From Sphingomonas_R sp036387535 (GTDB lineage: Bacteria; Pseudomonadota; Alphaproteobacteria; Sphingomonadales; Sphingomonadaceae), in the NCBI RefSeq assembly GCF_036387535.1, contig NZ_DASVTO010000048.1:1-53704 (forward strand): a stretch of DNA of 53,704 bases. The letters run 5' to 3'. Shown piece after piece: positions 17,962-25,097 of this stretch. Every line of letters begins with the position of its first letter. The stretch's first letter is position 1. The notes beneath the pieces were generated by a model. It was not told where the DNA came from. It did no database searches and saw only the letters and a list, made by a program, of their open reading frames with translations. A program made the translations under genes and the position numbers.

Positions 17962-19160
17962 CAGATCGCGCCCGCCGCCGCGAGCGCCGCGCGTTCCTCC
18001 GCGGACAGGCCGAGCGCGCCATAGACCTCGTCATTATGCTCCCCCACGCGTTGCGGGGCGATGCTGCGCACCGAACCGGGCGTGTCCGACAATTTGGGGA
18101 AGCTCGCCTGCATCTTCAGTTCGCCCCATCGCGGATGATCCATCGAAACGATTGCCTCGCGCGCGGCGAAATGCGGATCCTCCAGCATTTCGGGCGCGCG
18201 GTAGATGGTGCCCGACGGCACGCTATGTTCGATCATCAGCCGTTCGACCTCCGCCTTGGGCAGTGTCCGCGTCCAGGCTTCGATCAGCGCGTCGAGTTCC
18301 TTTTGATGCGCCCCGCGCGACACATGGTCGACATAGCGCGGATCGGAAGCGAGTTCCGGCCGGCCCATGGCGGCGCACAGCCGCGCGAACACCGCATCCT
18401 GGTTCGCGCCGATCAGAAACTCTCCATCGGCACAGGCGTAGACGTTGGACGGCGCGATCCCCGGCAGCGCCGAACCAGAGCGTTCGCGGATGTAGCCGGA
18501 CGCGACATATTCCGGGATCAGGCTTTCGGTGACCTGCAACACCGCTTCGTACAGCGCGCTGTCCACCACCTGGCCCTTGCCCGTGCGTTCCCGCGCATGC
18601 AGCGCGGCCAGCGCGCCGAGACAGCCATAGGTCGCCGCCAGCGTATCGCCGATCGACAGGCCCATGCGGCTGGGTGCGCGATCCGGATCGCCGACGATGT
18701 AGCGCCATCCGCCCATCGCCTCCCCGATCCCGCCGAACCCGGCGCGTGCGGCATAAGGCCCGGTCTGGCCGTAGCCGGAGACGCGGACGATGATGAGCCG
18801 CGGATTGATCGCATGCAGCGCGTCCGGCCCCAGGTTCCACTTCTCCAGCGTGCCGGGCTTGAAGTTCTCGATCAGGATGTCGGCTTCGGCCACCAGCCGG
18901 CGCACCAGATCCTGCCCCGCCGGAACACGGAGATTGGCGGAGACGGCGCGCTTGTTGCGGGACACCACTTCCCACCATAATTTATGGTCGCCGCGGCCCC
19001 AGGCCCGCATCGGATCGCCCGCGCCCGGTGGTTCGACCTTGATGACGTCCGCGCCCATGTCGCCGAGCAGCTGGCCACAGAAGGGGCCGGCGATCAGCTG
19101 CCCCAGTTCGATGACGCGGATGTCCTGGAGCGCGCCAGTATTCGCGGTGGTTCCTGTCAC
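17961..19160 (-). CDS. CaiB/BaiF-type class III CoA-transferase
   Basis: About 399 residues. The N-terminal IRVIELGQLIAGPFCGQLLGD and ADVIKVEPP are diagnostic of class III CoA-transferases, and the catalytic aspartate is D172 in SIGDTLAA. Such enzymes move CoA from an acyl-CoA to a free carboxylic acid. Start: GTG at 19160 has GGAG 8 nt upstream; GTG at 19169, overlapping the HyuB stop as GTGA, is an alternative; the open frame extends to 19238 without a signal. Within the operon it lies between HyuB and the amidase and would activate the acid that the lyase gene product cleaves. Confidence 0.88.
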   Translation of the reverse strand: MTGTTANTGALQDIRVIELGQLIAGPFCGQLLGDMGADVIKVEPPGAGDPMRAWGRGDHKLWWEVVSRNKRAVSANLRVPAGQDLVRRLVAEADILIENFKPGTLEKWNLGPDALHAINPRLIIVRVSGYGQTGPYAARAGFGGIGEAMGGWRYIVGDPDRAPSRMGLSIGDTLAATYGCLGALAALHARERTGKGQVVDSALYEAVLQVTESLIPEYVASGYIRERSGSALPGIAPSNVYACADGEFLIGANQDAVFARLCAAMGRPELASDPRYVDHVSRGAHQKELDALIEAWTRTLPKAEVERLMIEHSVPSGTIYRAPEMLEDPHFAAREAIVSMDHPRWGELKMQASFPKLSDTPGSVRSIAPQRVGEHNDEVYGALGLSAEERAALAAAGAI

Positions 19161-19165
19161 GCCGG

Positions 19166-21031
19166 TCACTCCGCAGCGATCGCGGCATGGGCCCAGACCG
19201 GCTGGCGCGGGGCGGGCAGGCCGGTCTCCTCCAGGCATGCGGCGCGCAGGGCCTCGATCTCACCCCCGCGGTCGAACAGCGGCAACGGGCCGGTGCGGGC
19301 GGCGCGCATCACGGCGCGCAAGGCGGTGGTCGCCGCCGGATCCCCGACGACCACGCCGTAGCGCCGCGCACCGTCCGCCGTGACCAGACCCTGCGTCACT
19401 TCCTTTTCCACCAGCACCGGATCGCGATCGAGCGGATCGCCCCATCCACCACCGCCCCAGGTGATGAAGTGGAGCTGGTCGCCCGCCTGGACCATCAATT
19501 GTTCCAGCTTGTTCGCGACGATGCTGCGCGTGCCATCCGCCCGTTCCAGGATCTTGCGGGCCCGTGCGCCCGGTTCGCCGCCATTGACGCCCCATGGCTT
19601 GATGAACCAGCGGTCGTCATGGATCGCGACCACGCCGGGTTCCAGGAAGCGGTAGGTCATGTGGATGCCGTTCCCGCCACGGTGCAGCCCGGCGCCGCCC
19701 GAATCCGGCGCGGTTTCGTACCGCTCGATCACCAGCGGGAAATAGCGTTCGAGAAACTCATTCGGCACGTTGGTGAAGCCGGGCCAGAGCGAATGCCCGT
19801 CCGGCCCGTCACCCATCGGACGCCCGGGGATGCCGCCGAAGCCGATCTGGAATAGCTGGAAATACTGGCCGTTGCGGTCGGTGCCGGAATAGAAAAGGTG
19901 CGGCGACGACGAGAAGCCCGCCGCGCACAGGAATTCGGGCGTGCGTTGCCCCAGCAGGCCGCCAAGAATGTCGAAGATCCGGCCGAGCGCGTGCGTCCGT
20001 CCCGACAGCGCCGCCGGAAACGCCGGTTTCAGCAACGACCCGCTGGGGATGCGGACGTCGATGAGATCGTAGAAGCCGTCGTTGAACAGGATCTGTGGAT
20101 CGAACACCATGATCATGTAGATGCCGAAGAACATCTTGAACATGTTCTCGTTCAGGAAGAAGTTGATCGATGCCGGGCTTTGGGGATCGGTGCCTGCGAA
20201 ATCCAGGATGACGCGGCCATCCTCGCGCCACATCGTGCATTTGATCTTGTAGGGTCCGAAGCCCATGCCGTCGTCACACAGATAATCTTCGAAATCGACC
20301 GGATCCTCTCCGATCGAAGTTTCGATCAGCTGTTTCATCGCGCGGTAATTGCGGGCGAGCAGTTCCTCGGTAGCGGAGATATAGACATCGTCGCCGAACC
20401 GTTCGCACATCTCGATCACCCGGCGCGATGCGACGCGGCACGACGCGATCAGCGCGTTGAGATCGGCCGCGCACCAGTCGGGCTTGCGCGTCTGGTGCAT
20501 CACCAGCTTGATCAGGTCCTCATTATATTCGCCCTTGCGCCAGATCTTGACCGGGGGGATGCGAACCCCTTCCTCGAAGATCGAATGGGCGTCGATCGGC
20601 ATGCTTCCGGCAACCTTGCCGCCGATGTCGCTCTGATGCCCGAACATCGCGGTATAGGCGACGATCCGCCCATCCTTGAACACCGGAAGCAGCACCAGCC
20701 AGTCGTTCGAATGGCTGATCGCGCCGCCGACCGAATAGGGATCCGACAGGAAGATCATGTCGCCGTCCTCCAGCGTACCGTCATACCCGTCGAGGAAGCC
20801 GCCGATGAAGGATCCGAACTGGCCGACGATCATCCGCCCCTTGTGATCGGCGATCAGGGGAAAGGCGTCGCCCTGTTCCCGGATGCCGGGCGACATGGCG
20901 GTGCGCACCAGCGTCGCATCCATTTCGACGCGGGCGTTGCGCAGGGCGTTCTCGATCACCTCCAGCGTGACCGGATCGATCGGCACGCGGGCAAAGGGCG
21001 TGGCGTTGGTCTCGATGATCTTTGCGGGCAT
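19166..21031 (-). CDS. HyuB-family subunit (N-methylhydantoinase/acetophenone-carboxylase/oxoprolinase type)
   Basis: A 621-residue HydB/HyuB-family protein. Typical features: IDPVTLEVIENALRN at the N-terminus, IREQGDAFPLI, FLSDPYSVGGAISHSND, and a Gly-rich WGGGGWGDPLDRDP near the C-terminus. In known systems HyuB pairs with HyuA for ATP-dependent opening of hydantoin, 5-oxoproline or lactam rings, or for ketone carboxylation. It starts 11 nt after the HyuA stop with AAGGGA upstream. No small zinc subunit like that of acetone carboxylase is nearby, which argues mildly for ring opening over carboxylation. Family certain, substrate unknown. Confidence 0.88.
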   Translation of the reverse strand: MPAKIIETNATPFARVPIDPVTLEVIENALRNARVEMDATLVRTAMSPGIREQGDAFPLIADHKGRMIVGQFGSFIGGFLDGYDGTLEDGDMIFLSDPYSVGGAISHSNDWLVLLPVFKDGRIVAYTAMFGHQSDIGGKVAGSMPIDAHSIFEEGVRIPPVKIWRKGEYNEDLIKLVMHQTRKPDWCAADLNALIASCRVASRRVIEMCERFGDDVYISATEELLARNYRAMKQLIETSIGEDPVDFEDYLCDDGMGFGPYKIKCTMWREDGRVILDFAGTDPQSPASINFFLNENMFKMFFGIYMIMVFDPQILFNDGFYDLIDVRIPSGSLLKPAFPAALSGRTHALGRIFDILGGLLGQRTPEFLCAAGFSSSPHLFYSGTDRNGQYFQLFQIGFGGIPGRPMGDGPDGHSLWPGFTNVPNEFLERYFPLVIERYETAPDSGGAGLHRGGNGIHMTYRFLEPGVVAIHDDRWFIKPWGVNGGEPGARARKILERADGTRSIVANKLEQLMVQAGDQLHFITWGGGGWGDPLDRDPVLVEKEVTQGLVTADGARRYGVVVGDPAATTALRAVMRAARTGPLPLFDRGGEIEALRAACLEETGLPAPRQPVWAHAAIAAE

Positions 21032-21042
21032 GGCAGGTCCCT

Positions 21043-23091
21043 TCAGGCGAGGGTGATGAGGATGTTGCCGACGGCATCGACGGTGCCGATGCAGCCGCGT
21101 TCGATCAGCGTGGTGGAATCCATTTCGATCACGATCGCCGGACCCGGGATCACGTCATCCTGTTCCAGCAGCGCACGATCGTAGATCACCGCCGGGTGCA
21201 TGCCGCCGTCCATCCACAGCTCATGGTCGCGCAGGCGCGCCTGCCGCGGGTCGCCGTCCCCCGTCGGCAGCGTCGCGGCGGGCAGATCGAGCGCAACGCC
21301 AAGCGCGACCGCGCGCAGGTTCACCAGTTCGTGCGGGCTGGCCATGTTGAAGGTGAACAGCCGTTCATGTTCGCGATCGAACCGGGCCATGATGCCGGCG
21401 AGCCCGTCACGGCGGAGCGTTTCGGCATCGATCGACAGCGGAACTTCGAACGCCTGGCCCTCATAGCGGACATCGATTTCGAACAGGCTGGTGATATCGG
21501 CGTCGGCAATGCCGTCCGCCTTCAGTTCATCGCGGGTCTGCCGGGCCATGTCATCAAGGATCGCGAGCACCTCCGCCTCGTCGGTGTCGCCGAACCGGCG
21601 CGAGAAGCTGCGCGCCGTTTCGGTGCGCATCCGCGTCGTCGCATCGCCCAGCGCGCAGAGCACGCCCGGTGACACGGGCGATACCGCCGGCCAGCTTCCC
21701 ATCAGCCGCGCGACCGCATTGACGTGCAGTGGCCCGGCGCCGCCGAACCCCATCAGCGCGAAGCCGCGCGGGTCATAGCCCTGTTGCACGGAGATCATGC
21801 GCAGCGCGCCGAACATGATTTCGTTGACGATGTCGATGATGCCGCGCGCCGCTTCCATCAGGCCGATCCCGAGCGCATCGGCAATGGTCTGCACCGCGGC
21901 CTTCGCGCCTTCGCGGTCCAGTCTGAACGTGCCGCCCAGCAAGGATTCGGGCAAGTAGCCGAGCACGACATTGGCGTCGGTCACGGTCGGCTGCGTTCCG
22001 CCCTTGCCATATGCGACCGGCCCCGGCACCGCGCCCGCGCTTTGCGGACCGACGCGCAGCGCCTTCGTCAGTTCGGGGACATAGGCGATCGATCCGCCGC
22101 CGGCGCCGACCGTCTTCACGTCCAGCGAGGAAGCCCGGACCGACAGATGACCCACCTCGGTCGTGCGGGCGCGGCGTGGTTCCAGATTCTCGATCAGGGC
22201 GACGTCGGTCGACGTGCCGCCGACATCCAGCGTGAGGATATTGCGCAGGCCGCTTTTCTTGCCGACCCACAGGGCGCCGGTCACGCCGCCCGCCGGGCCG
22301 GACATCAGCAGCGACACGGGATGCGCCTCCGCCTTCTCCGACGACATCAGCCCGCCGTCGGACCGCAGCAGCGACAGTTTTCCGGCCATGCCCGCGCCGC
22401 GCAGCTTGGTGCGCAGGTTGCGCACATAGTTGCCGACGATCGGGCGGACCGCCGCGTTCGCGACCGTGGTCAACGTGCGCTCATATTCCTGCATCTCGGG
22501 CAGCACCTCATGGCTGAGCGAGATCGGCAGATCGGGGCAGATTTCGGCGGCAAGCGCGCCGATCCGCAGTTCGTGCGCGCCGTTCAGATAGGCGTTGACC
22601 AGCGATACGGTAATCGCCTCCACGCCCTGCGCCTTTAACCGGCTCAGGGCGGCGCGGATTTCGCCATCGTCGATCGGGCGGAGTTCGTTGCTCTGCGCGT
22701 CCATCCGTCCGGCGACTTCGACCGTGTCGATCAGCGCAGCGAGCGGTTCGGGCTTCGGCCAGATGATCCAGCCCGCCAGCCCGCCCGGCACATAGCTGCG
22801 CGCGATCTGCATGATCTGGCGATAACCCTGGGTGACGATCAGGCCGACACGGGCGCCCTTGCCCTCCAGCACCGCATTGGTGGCGACGGTGGTCCCGTGC
22901 AGGAACACCTCCACATCCGCGGGCGTGACGCCCGCCTTGGCGCACACCGCCTCCACCCCGTCGAGGATGCCGATGGAACTGTCGGCGGGGGTCGACGGCG
23001 TCTTGTGCCGCCAGAACCGGCCCGATTCTTCCTCCAGCAGCAGCAGGTCGGTGAAGGTGCCGCCGACATCGACACCGAGACGATAGCTCAT
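21043..23091 (-). CDS. HyuA-family ATPase subunit (hydantoinase/oxoprolinase/carboxylase type)
   Basis: A 682-residue HydA/HyuA-family protein of the actin-like ATPase superfamily. LGVDVGGTFTDLLLL at the N-terminus is the phosphate-1 loop; LDVGGTSTDVALIENL and VGAGGGSIAYV are the second phosphate and adenosine regions. FGGAGPLHVN follows, as in family members. It should phosphorylate the substrate amide or enolate so that HyuB can complete the reaction. The start overlaps the upstream lyase stop (ATGA), so lyase, HyuA and HyuB are translationally coupled. Length agrees with N-methylhydantoinase alpha subunits. Confidence 0.9.
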   Translation of the reverse strand: MSYRLGVDVGGTFTDLLLLEEESGRFWRHKTPSTPADSSIGILDGVEAVCAKAGVTPADVEVFLHGTTVATNAVLEGKGARVGLIVTQGYRQIMQIARSYVPGGLAGWIIWPKPEPLAALIDTVEVAGRMDAQSNELRPIDDGEIRAALSRLKAQGVEAITVSLVNAYLNGAHELRIGALAAEICPDLPISLSHEVLPEMQEYERTLTTVANAAVRPIVGNYVRNLRTKLRGAGMAGKLSLLRSDGGLMSSEKAEAHPVSLLMSGPAGGVTGALWVGKKSGLRNILTLDVGGTSTDVALIENLEPRRARTTEVGHLSVRASSLDVKTVGAGGGSIAYVPELTKALRVGPQSAGAVPGPVAYGKGGTQPTVTDANVVLGYLPESLLGGTFRLDREGAKAAVQTIADALGIGLMEAARGIIDIVNEIMFGALRMISVQQGYDPRGFALMGFGGAGPLHVNAVARLMGSWPAVSPVSPGVLCALGDATTRMRTETARSFSRRFGDTDEAEVLAILDDMARQTRDELKADGIADADITSLFEIDVRYEGQAFEVPLSIDAETLRRDGLAGIMARFDREHERLFTFNMASPHELVNLRAVALGVALDLPAATLPTGDGDPRQARLRDHELWMDGGMHPAVIYDRALLEQDDVIPGPAIVIEMDSTTLIERGCIGTVDAVGNILITLA

Positions 23092-24014
23092 TGTTCCACC
23101 CCTTCGAGAACGGAGATTGCGGCTTGCGGGAAGCGTCCGGCCCTGGACACCATGCCGGGCAAGGCGCGACCCATGATGCCGGAAAACCAGGTCGTACCCG
23201 CGATCAGCGCGTCGAGATCCAGACCGGTCGCGATGCCCGATCGTTCGAGCATGTAGACGACGTCTTCGGTCGGGACGTTGCCAGCCGCGCCCGGCGCGAA
23301 CGGACAGCCGCCCAGCCCGCCGATCGCCGCGTCGATGGTCGCGGCGCCCGCCTCCACCGCCGCCCAGGCATTTGCGAGACCGGTGTTGCGGGTGTTGTGC
23401 AGATGCACGCGGACGGGAAGCGGCGCGATCGCCCCGCGAACCTGGGTGACGAGTGCCCGGACATGTGCCGGCACCGCGACCCCGATCGTATCGGCAAGCG
23501 CCACTTCGACCGCGCCGCTGGCCGCCGCGCGCCGCGCCATCGCGATCACGCGGTCATGCGGCACCTCGCCTTCGAATGGACAACCGAACGCCGCGCCGAT
23601 CGTGATCTGCGCACTTCGGCCCGCGGCCAGCGCCGCCCCCACCACGTCGCAGGCGATATCCAGCGATTGCGCGCTGGTCTGCCCCTGGTTGCGCATCGCG
23701 AAACTGTCGGTGGTCACGCAGACGGCGCCCAGTTGCTGGACCTTGGTTTCCAGCGCCCGCACCGCCCCGCGGCGGTTCAGAACCAATCCAATGTATACCG
23801 CACCCGTATCCGGAAGGGCGGCGATCACGGCTTCCGCGTCCGCCATCTGCGGTACCTTCGCCGGGTTCACGAAACTGGCGACCTCGATCCGCCGGACCCC
23901 CGCGGCGAGCGCGTGGCGGATCAGGCTGACCTTGTTCTCCGTGGAAACTTGCAGTGATTCGTTCTGCAGGCCATCGCGCGGCGACACCTCCACGATTTCG
24001 ATGCCGTCTGGCAT
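23088..24014 (-). CDS. HMG-CoA-lyase-family (DRE-TIM) acyl-CoA lyase
   Basis: A 308-residue HMG-CoA lyase homologue. VSPRDGLQNE at the N-terminus carries the catalytic Arg-Asp (R13, D14), VHLHNTRN holds the metal-binding histidines H204 and H206, and C237 in GGLGGCPFAPG is the mobile-loop cysteine. It cleaves a 3-hydroxy-3-alkylglutaryl-CoA-type substrate to acetyl-CoA plus a keto acid, or a related hydroxyacyl-CoA. First gene of the minus-strand operon, its promoter region contains a TGTATACA palindrome shared with the divergent GntR gene. Position next to a CaiB-type CoA-transferase suggests the true substrate may be another tertiary hydroxy-dicarboxyl-CoA and not HMG-CoA. Confidence 0.88.
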   Translation of the reverse strand: MPDGIEIVEVSPRDGLQNESLQVSTENKVSLIRHALAAGVRRIEVASFVNPAKVPQMADAEAVIAALPDTGAVYIGLVLNRRGAVRALETKVQQLGAVCVTTDSFAMRNQGQTSAQSLDIACDVVGAALAAGRSAQITIGAAFGCPFEGEVPHDRVIAMARRAAASGAVEVALADTIGVAVPAHVRALVTQVRGAIAPLPVRVHLHNTRNTGLANAWAAVEAGAATIDAAIGGLGGCPFAPGAAGNVPTEDVVYMLERSGIATGLDLDALIAGTTWFSGIMGRALPGMVSRAGRFPQAAISVLEGVEQ

Positions 24015-24062
24015 GCCGCCTTTTTCCTCGCCCTCACCCCTGACGCCATTGATCTCCCATTC

Positions 24063-24072
24063 ATGTATACAT
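24063..24072. promoter_or_regulatory. TGTATACA palindromic operator between lyase operon and GntR gene
   Basis: ATGTATACAT is a perfect 10-bp palindrome 49 nt upstream of the lyase start and 123 nt upstream of the GntR start. It covers the proposed -10 of the lyase operon promoter on the minus strand. The same 8-bp core occurs twice more upstream of the TonB receptor. Palindromes of this kind are known for some GntR-type regulators such as MatR (from memory). Confidence 0.65.
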
Positions 24073-24091
24073 TTGGCAAGCCTTTTGTCGG
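24064..24091 (-). promoter_or_regulatory. Candidate promoter of the HMGL-hyuA-hyuB operon
   Basis: On the minus strand, CCGACA (24086-24091) is followed after 16 nt by TATACA (24064-24069), a fair sigma-70-type pair. The -10 hexamer lies inside the TGTATACA palindrome, so binding there would block transcription. Prediction from sequence only. Confidence 0.4.
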
Positions 24092-24194
24092 CCCCCTTTG
24101 CGGCGACGTCACCGCTTGTGCCGACCGACCCGGCGGGCCACTAAGGCCGATCATTGAGCGCGACCGAGTTTGGATGCGCGACGGGACCAGAACC

Positions 24195-24836
24195 ATGTCG
24201 AGAGCCAGCGACCGCGCCTATGACGAGATCAAGCGCCAGATCATGGCGGGCGTGCTCGCGCCGGGCGCGCAGTTGAAGGAAGAGGAGCTGGCGGAAATCT
24301 GCGGCGTGTCGCGCACGCCGGTGCGGGACGCGATGCACCGGCTGGAAGCCGAGATGTTCATCCAGCGCAGCGACAGCCAGCGTTCGTTCGTCAGCAACTG
24401 GTCGACCGACGACGTCGAGGAACTGTTCACGCTGCGGACGATGCTGGAGGGTCACGCCGCGGCGCAGGCGGCGGAACGCGTTACGCCGGAAATGCTGGCG
24501 GCACTGAACGGCAACGTCCGGGCGATCGATGCGGCGATCGAGCGCACGCTGCCCGACGTCGATACGTTCCTCGCCAAGAACGCCCAGTTCCATGCGTTGA
24601 TCATCCAGGCCGCGGCGTCGGACCGGCTTGCGCACATGATCAACCGGCTGGTGCTGCAGCCGATCGTCCACCGGACCGCTCTGCGTTACGACGCGGACCA
24701 GCTGCGCCGCAGCCTGGCCGAACATATCGAGATCGTCGCGGCTCTGGAGGCGCGGGATGCCGACTGGGCACGCGCCGTCATGACATCGCACATCCGGCGC
24801 GCGTTCCACGTCTATCGCAACGAGCATGGCGCCTGA
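24195..24836 (+). CDS. GntR-family transcriptional regulator with FCD domain
   Basis: A 213-residue regulator. An N-terminal winged helix (about 1-70, with LKEEELAEICGVSRTPVRDAMHRLE as the recognition region) precedes an all-helical FCD ligand domain (about 80-210), whose AQFHALI and HIEIV histidine-bearing stretches bind metal and carboxylic-acid effectors. The ATG at 24195 gives the canonical N-terminus; an upstream in-frame ATG at 24063 lies in the operator itself and is unlikely. It is divergent from the lyase-HyuAB operon and followed by the TonB receptor. TGTATACA sites in both gaps make it the likely repressor of both, released by a pathway acid. Confidence 0.88.
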   Translation: MSRASDRAYDEIKRQIMAGVLAPGAQLKEEELAEICGVSRTPVRDAMHRLEAEMFIQRSDSQRSFVSNWSTDDVEELFTLRTMLEGHAAAQAAERVTPEMLAALNGNVRAIDAAIERTLPDVDTFLAKNAQFHALIIQAAASDRLAHMINRLVLQPIVHRTALRYDADQLRRSLAEHIEIVAALEARDADWARAVMTSHIRRAFHVYRNEHGA

Positions 24837-24892
24837 TCGCCTGCCCTGACCGCTGGCGCTGAAGGCCGGCGACCATGCCCGCCGTCGTGTAG

Positions 24893-24914
24893 CCGGCCCG
24901 GGCCGGTGTATACA
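24893..24914. promoter_or_regulatory. TGTATACA operator abutting a GC palindrome upstream of the TonB receptor
   Basis: TGTATACA at 24907-24914 is the second copy of the palindrome. It directly follows CCGGCCCGGGCCGG (24893-24906), itself a perfect 14-bp palindrome that could form the terminator stem of the GntR gene. It lies about 180 nt upstream of the receptor start. Confidence 0.55.
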
Positions 24915-25029
24915 TGTCCGGGTATCGCGGCGCGCTGCCATTGCAGGGCGGGATTCAGGCGGGAGCGGTTGTCCGGGCGCGATGCAGCCGGCTGTTCGGC
25001 GCGCAAAACAATCTTGACGGCCCGCAATA

Positions 25030-25037
25030 TGTATACA
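25030..25037. promoter_or_regulatory. TGTATACA operator proximal to the TonB receptor
   Basis: Third copy of TGTATACA, 60 nt upstream of the receptor start, inside ATGTATACAA. Its TATACA could serve as a -10. A TTGACG lies 12 nt before it, too close to be its -35, so the precise promoter is unclear. Centre-to-centre distance to the second site is 123 nt, which would allow looping. Confidence 0.6.
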
Positions 25038-25097
25038 ACCATGTGATTCAGGGGCGAGCAGATCCGCACGGGACGTTCGCAGCTACAGGGGGAAAGC

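Noticed and set aside
23791..23800. TGTATACC inside the lyase gene
   Set aside because: One mismatch to the operator and located within coding sequence; not counted as a site.
25014..25037. TTGACG and TATACA before the TonB receptor as a promoter
   Set aside because: Spacing is 12 nt, too short for a sigma-70 promoter.
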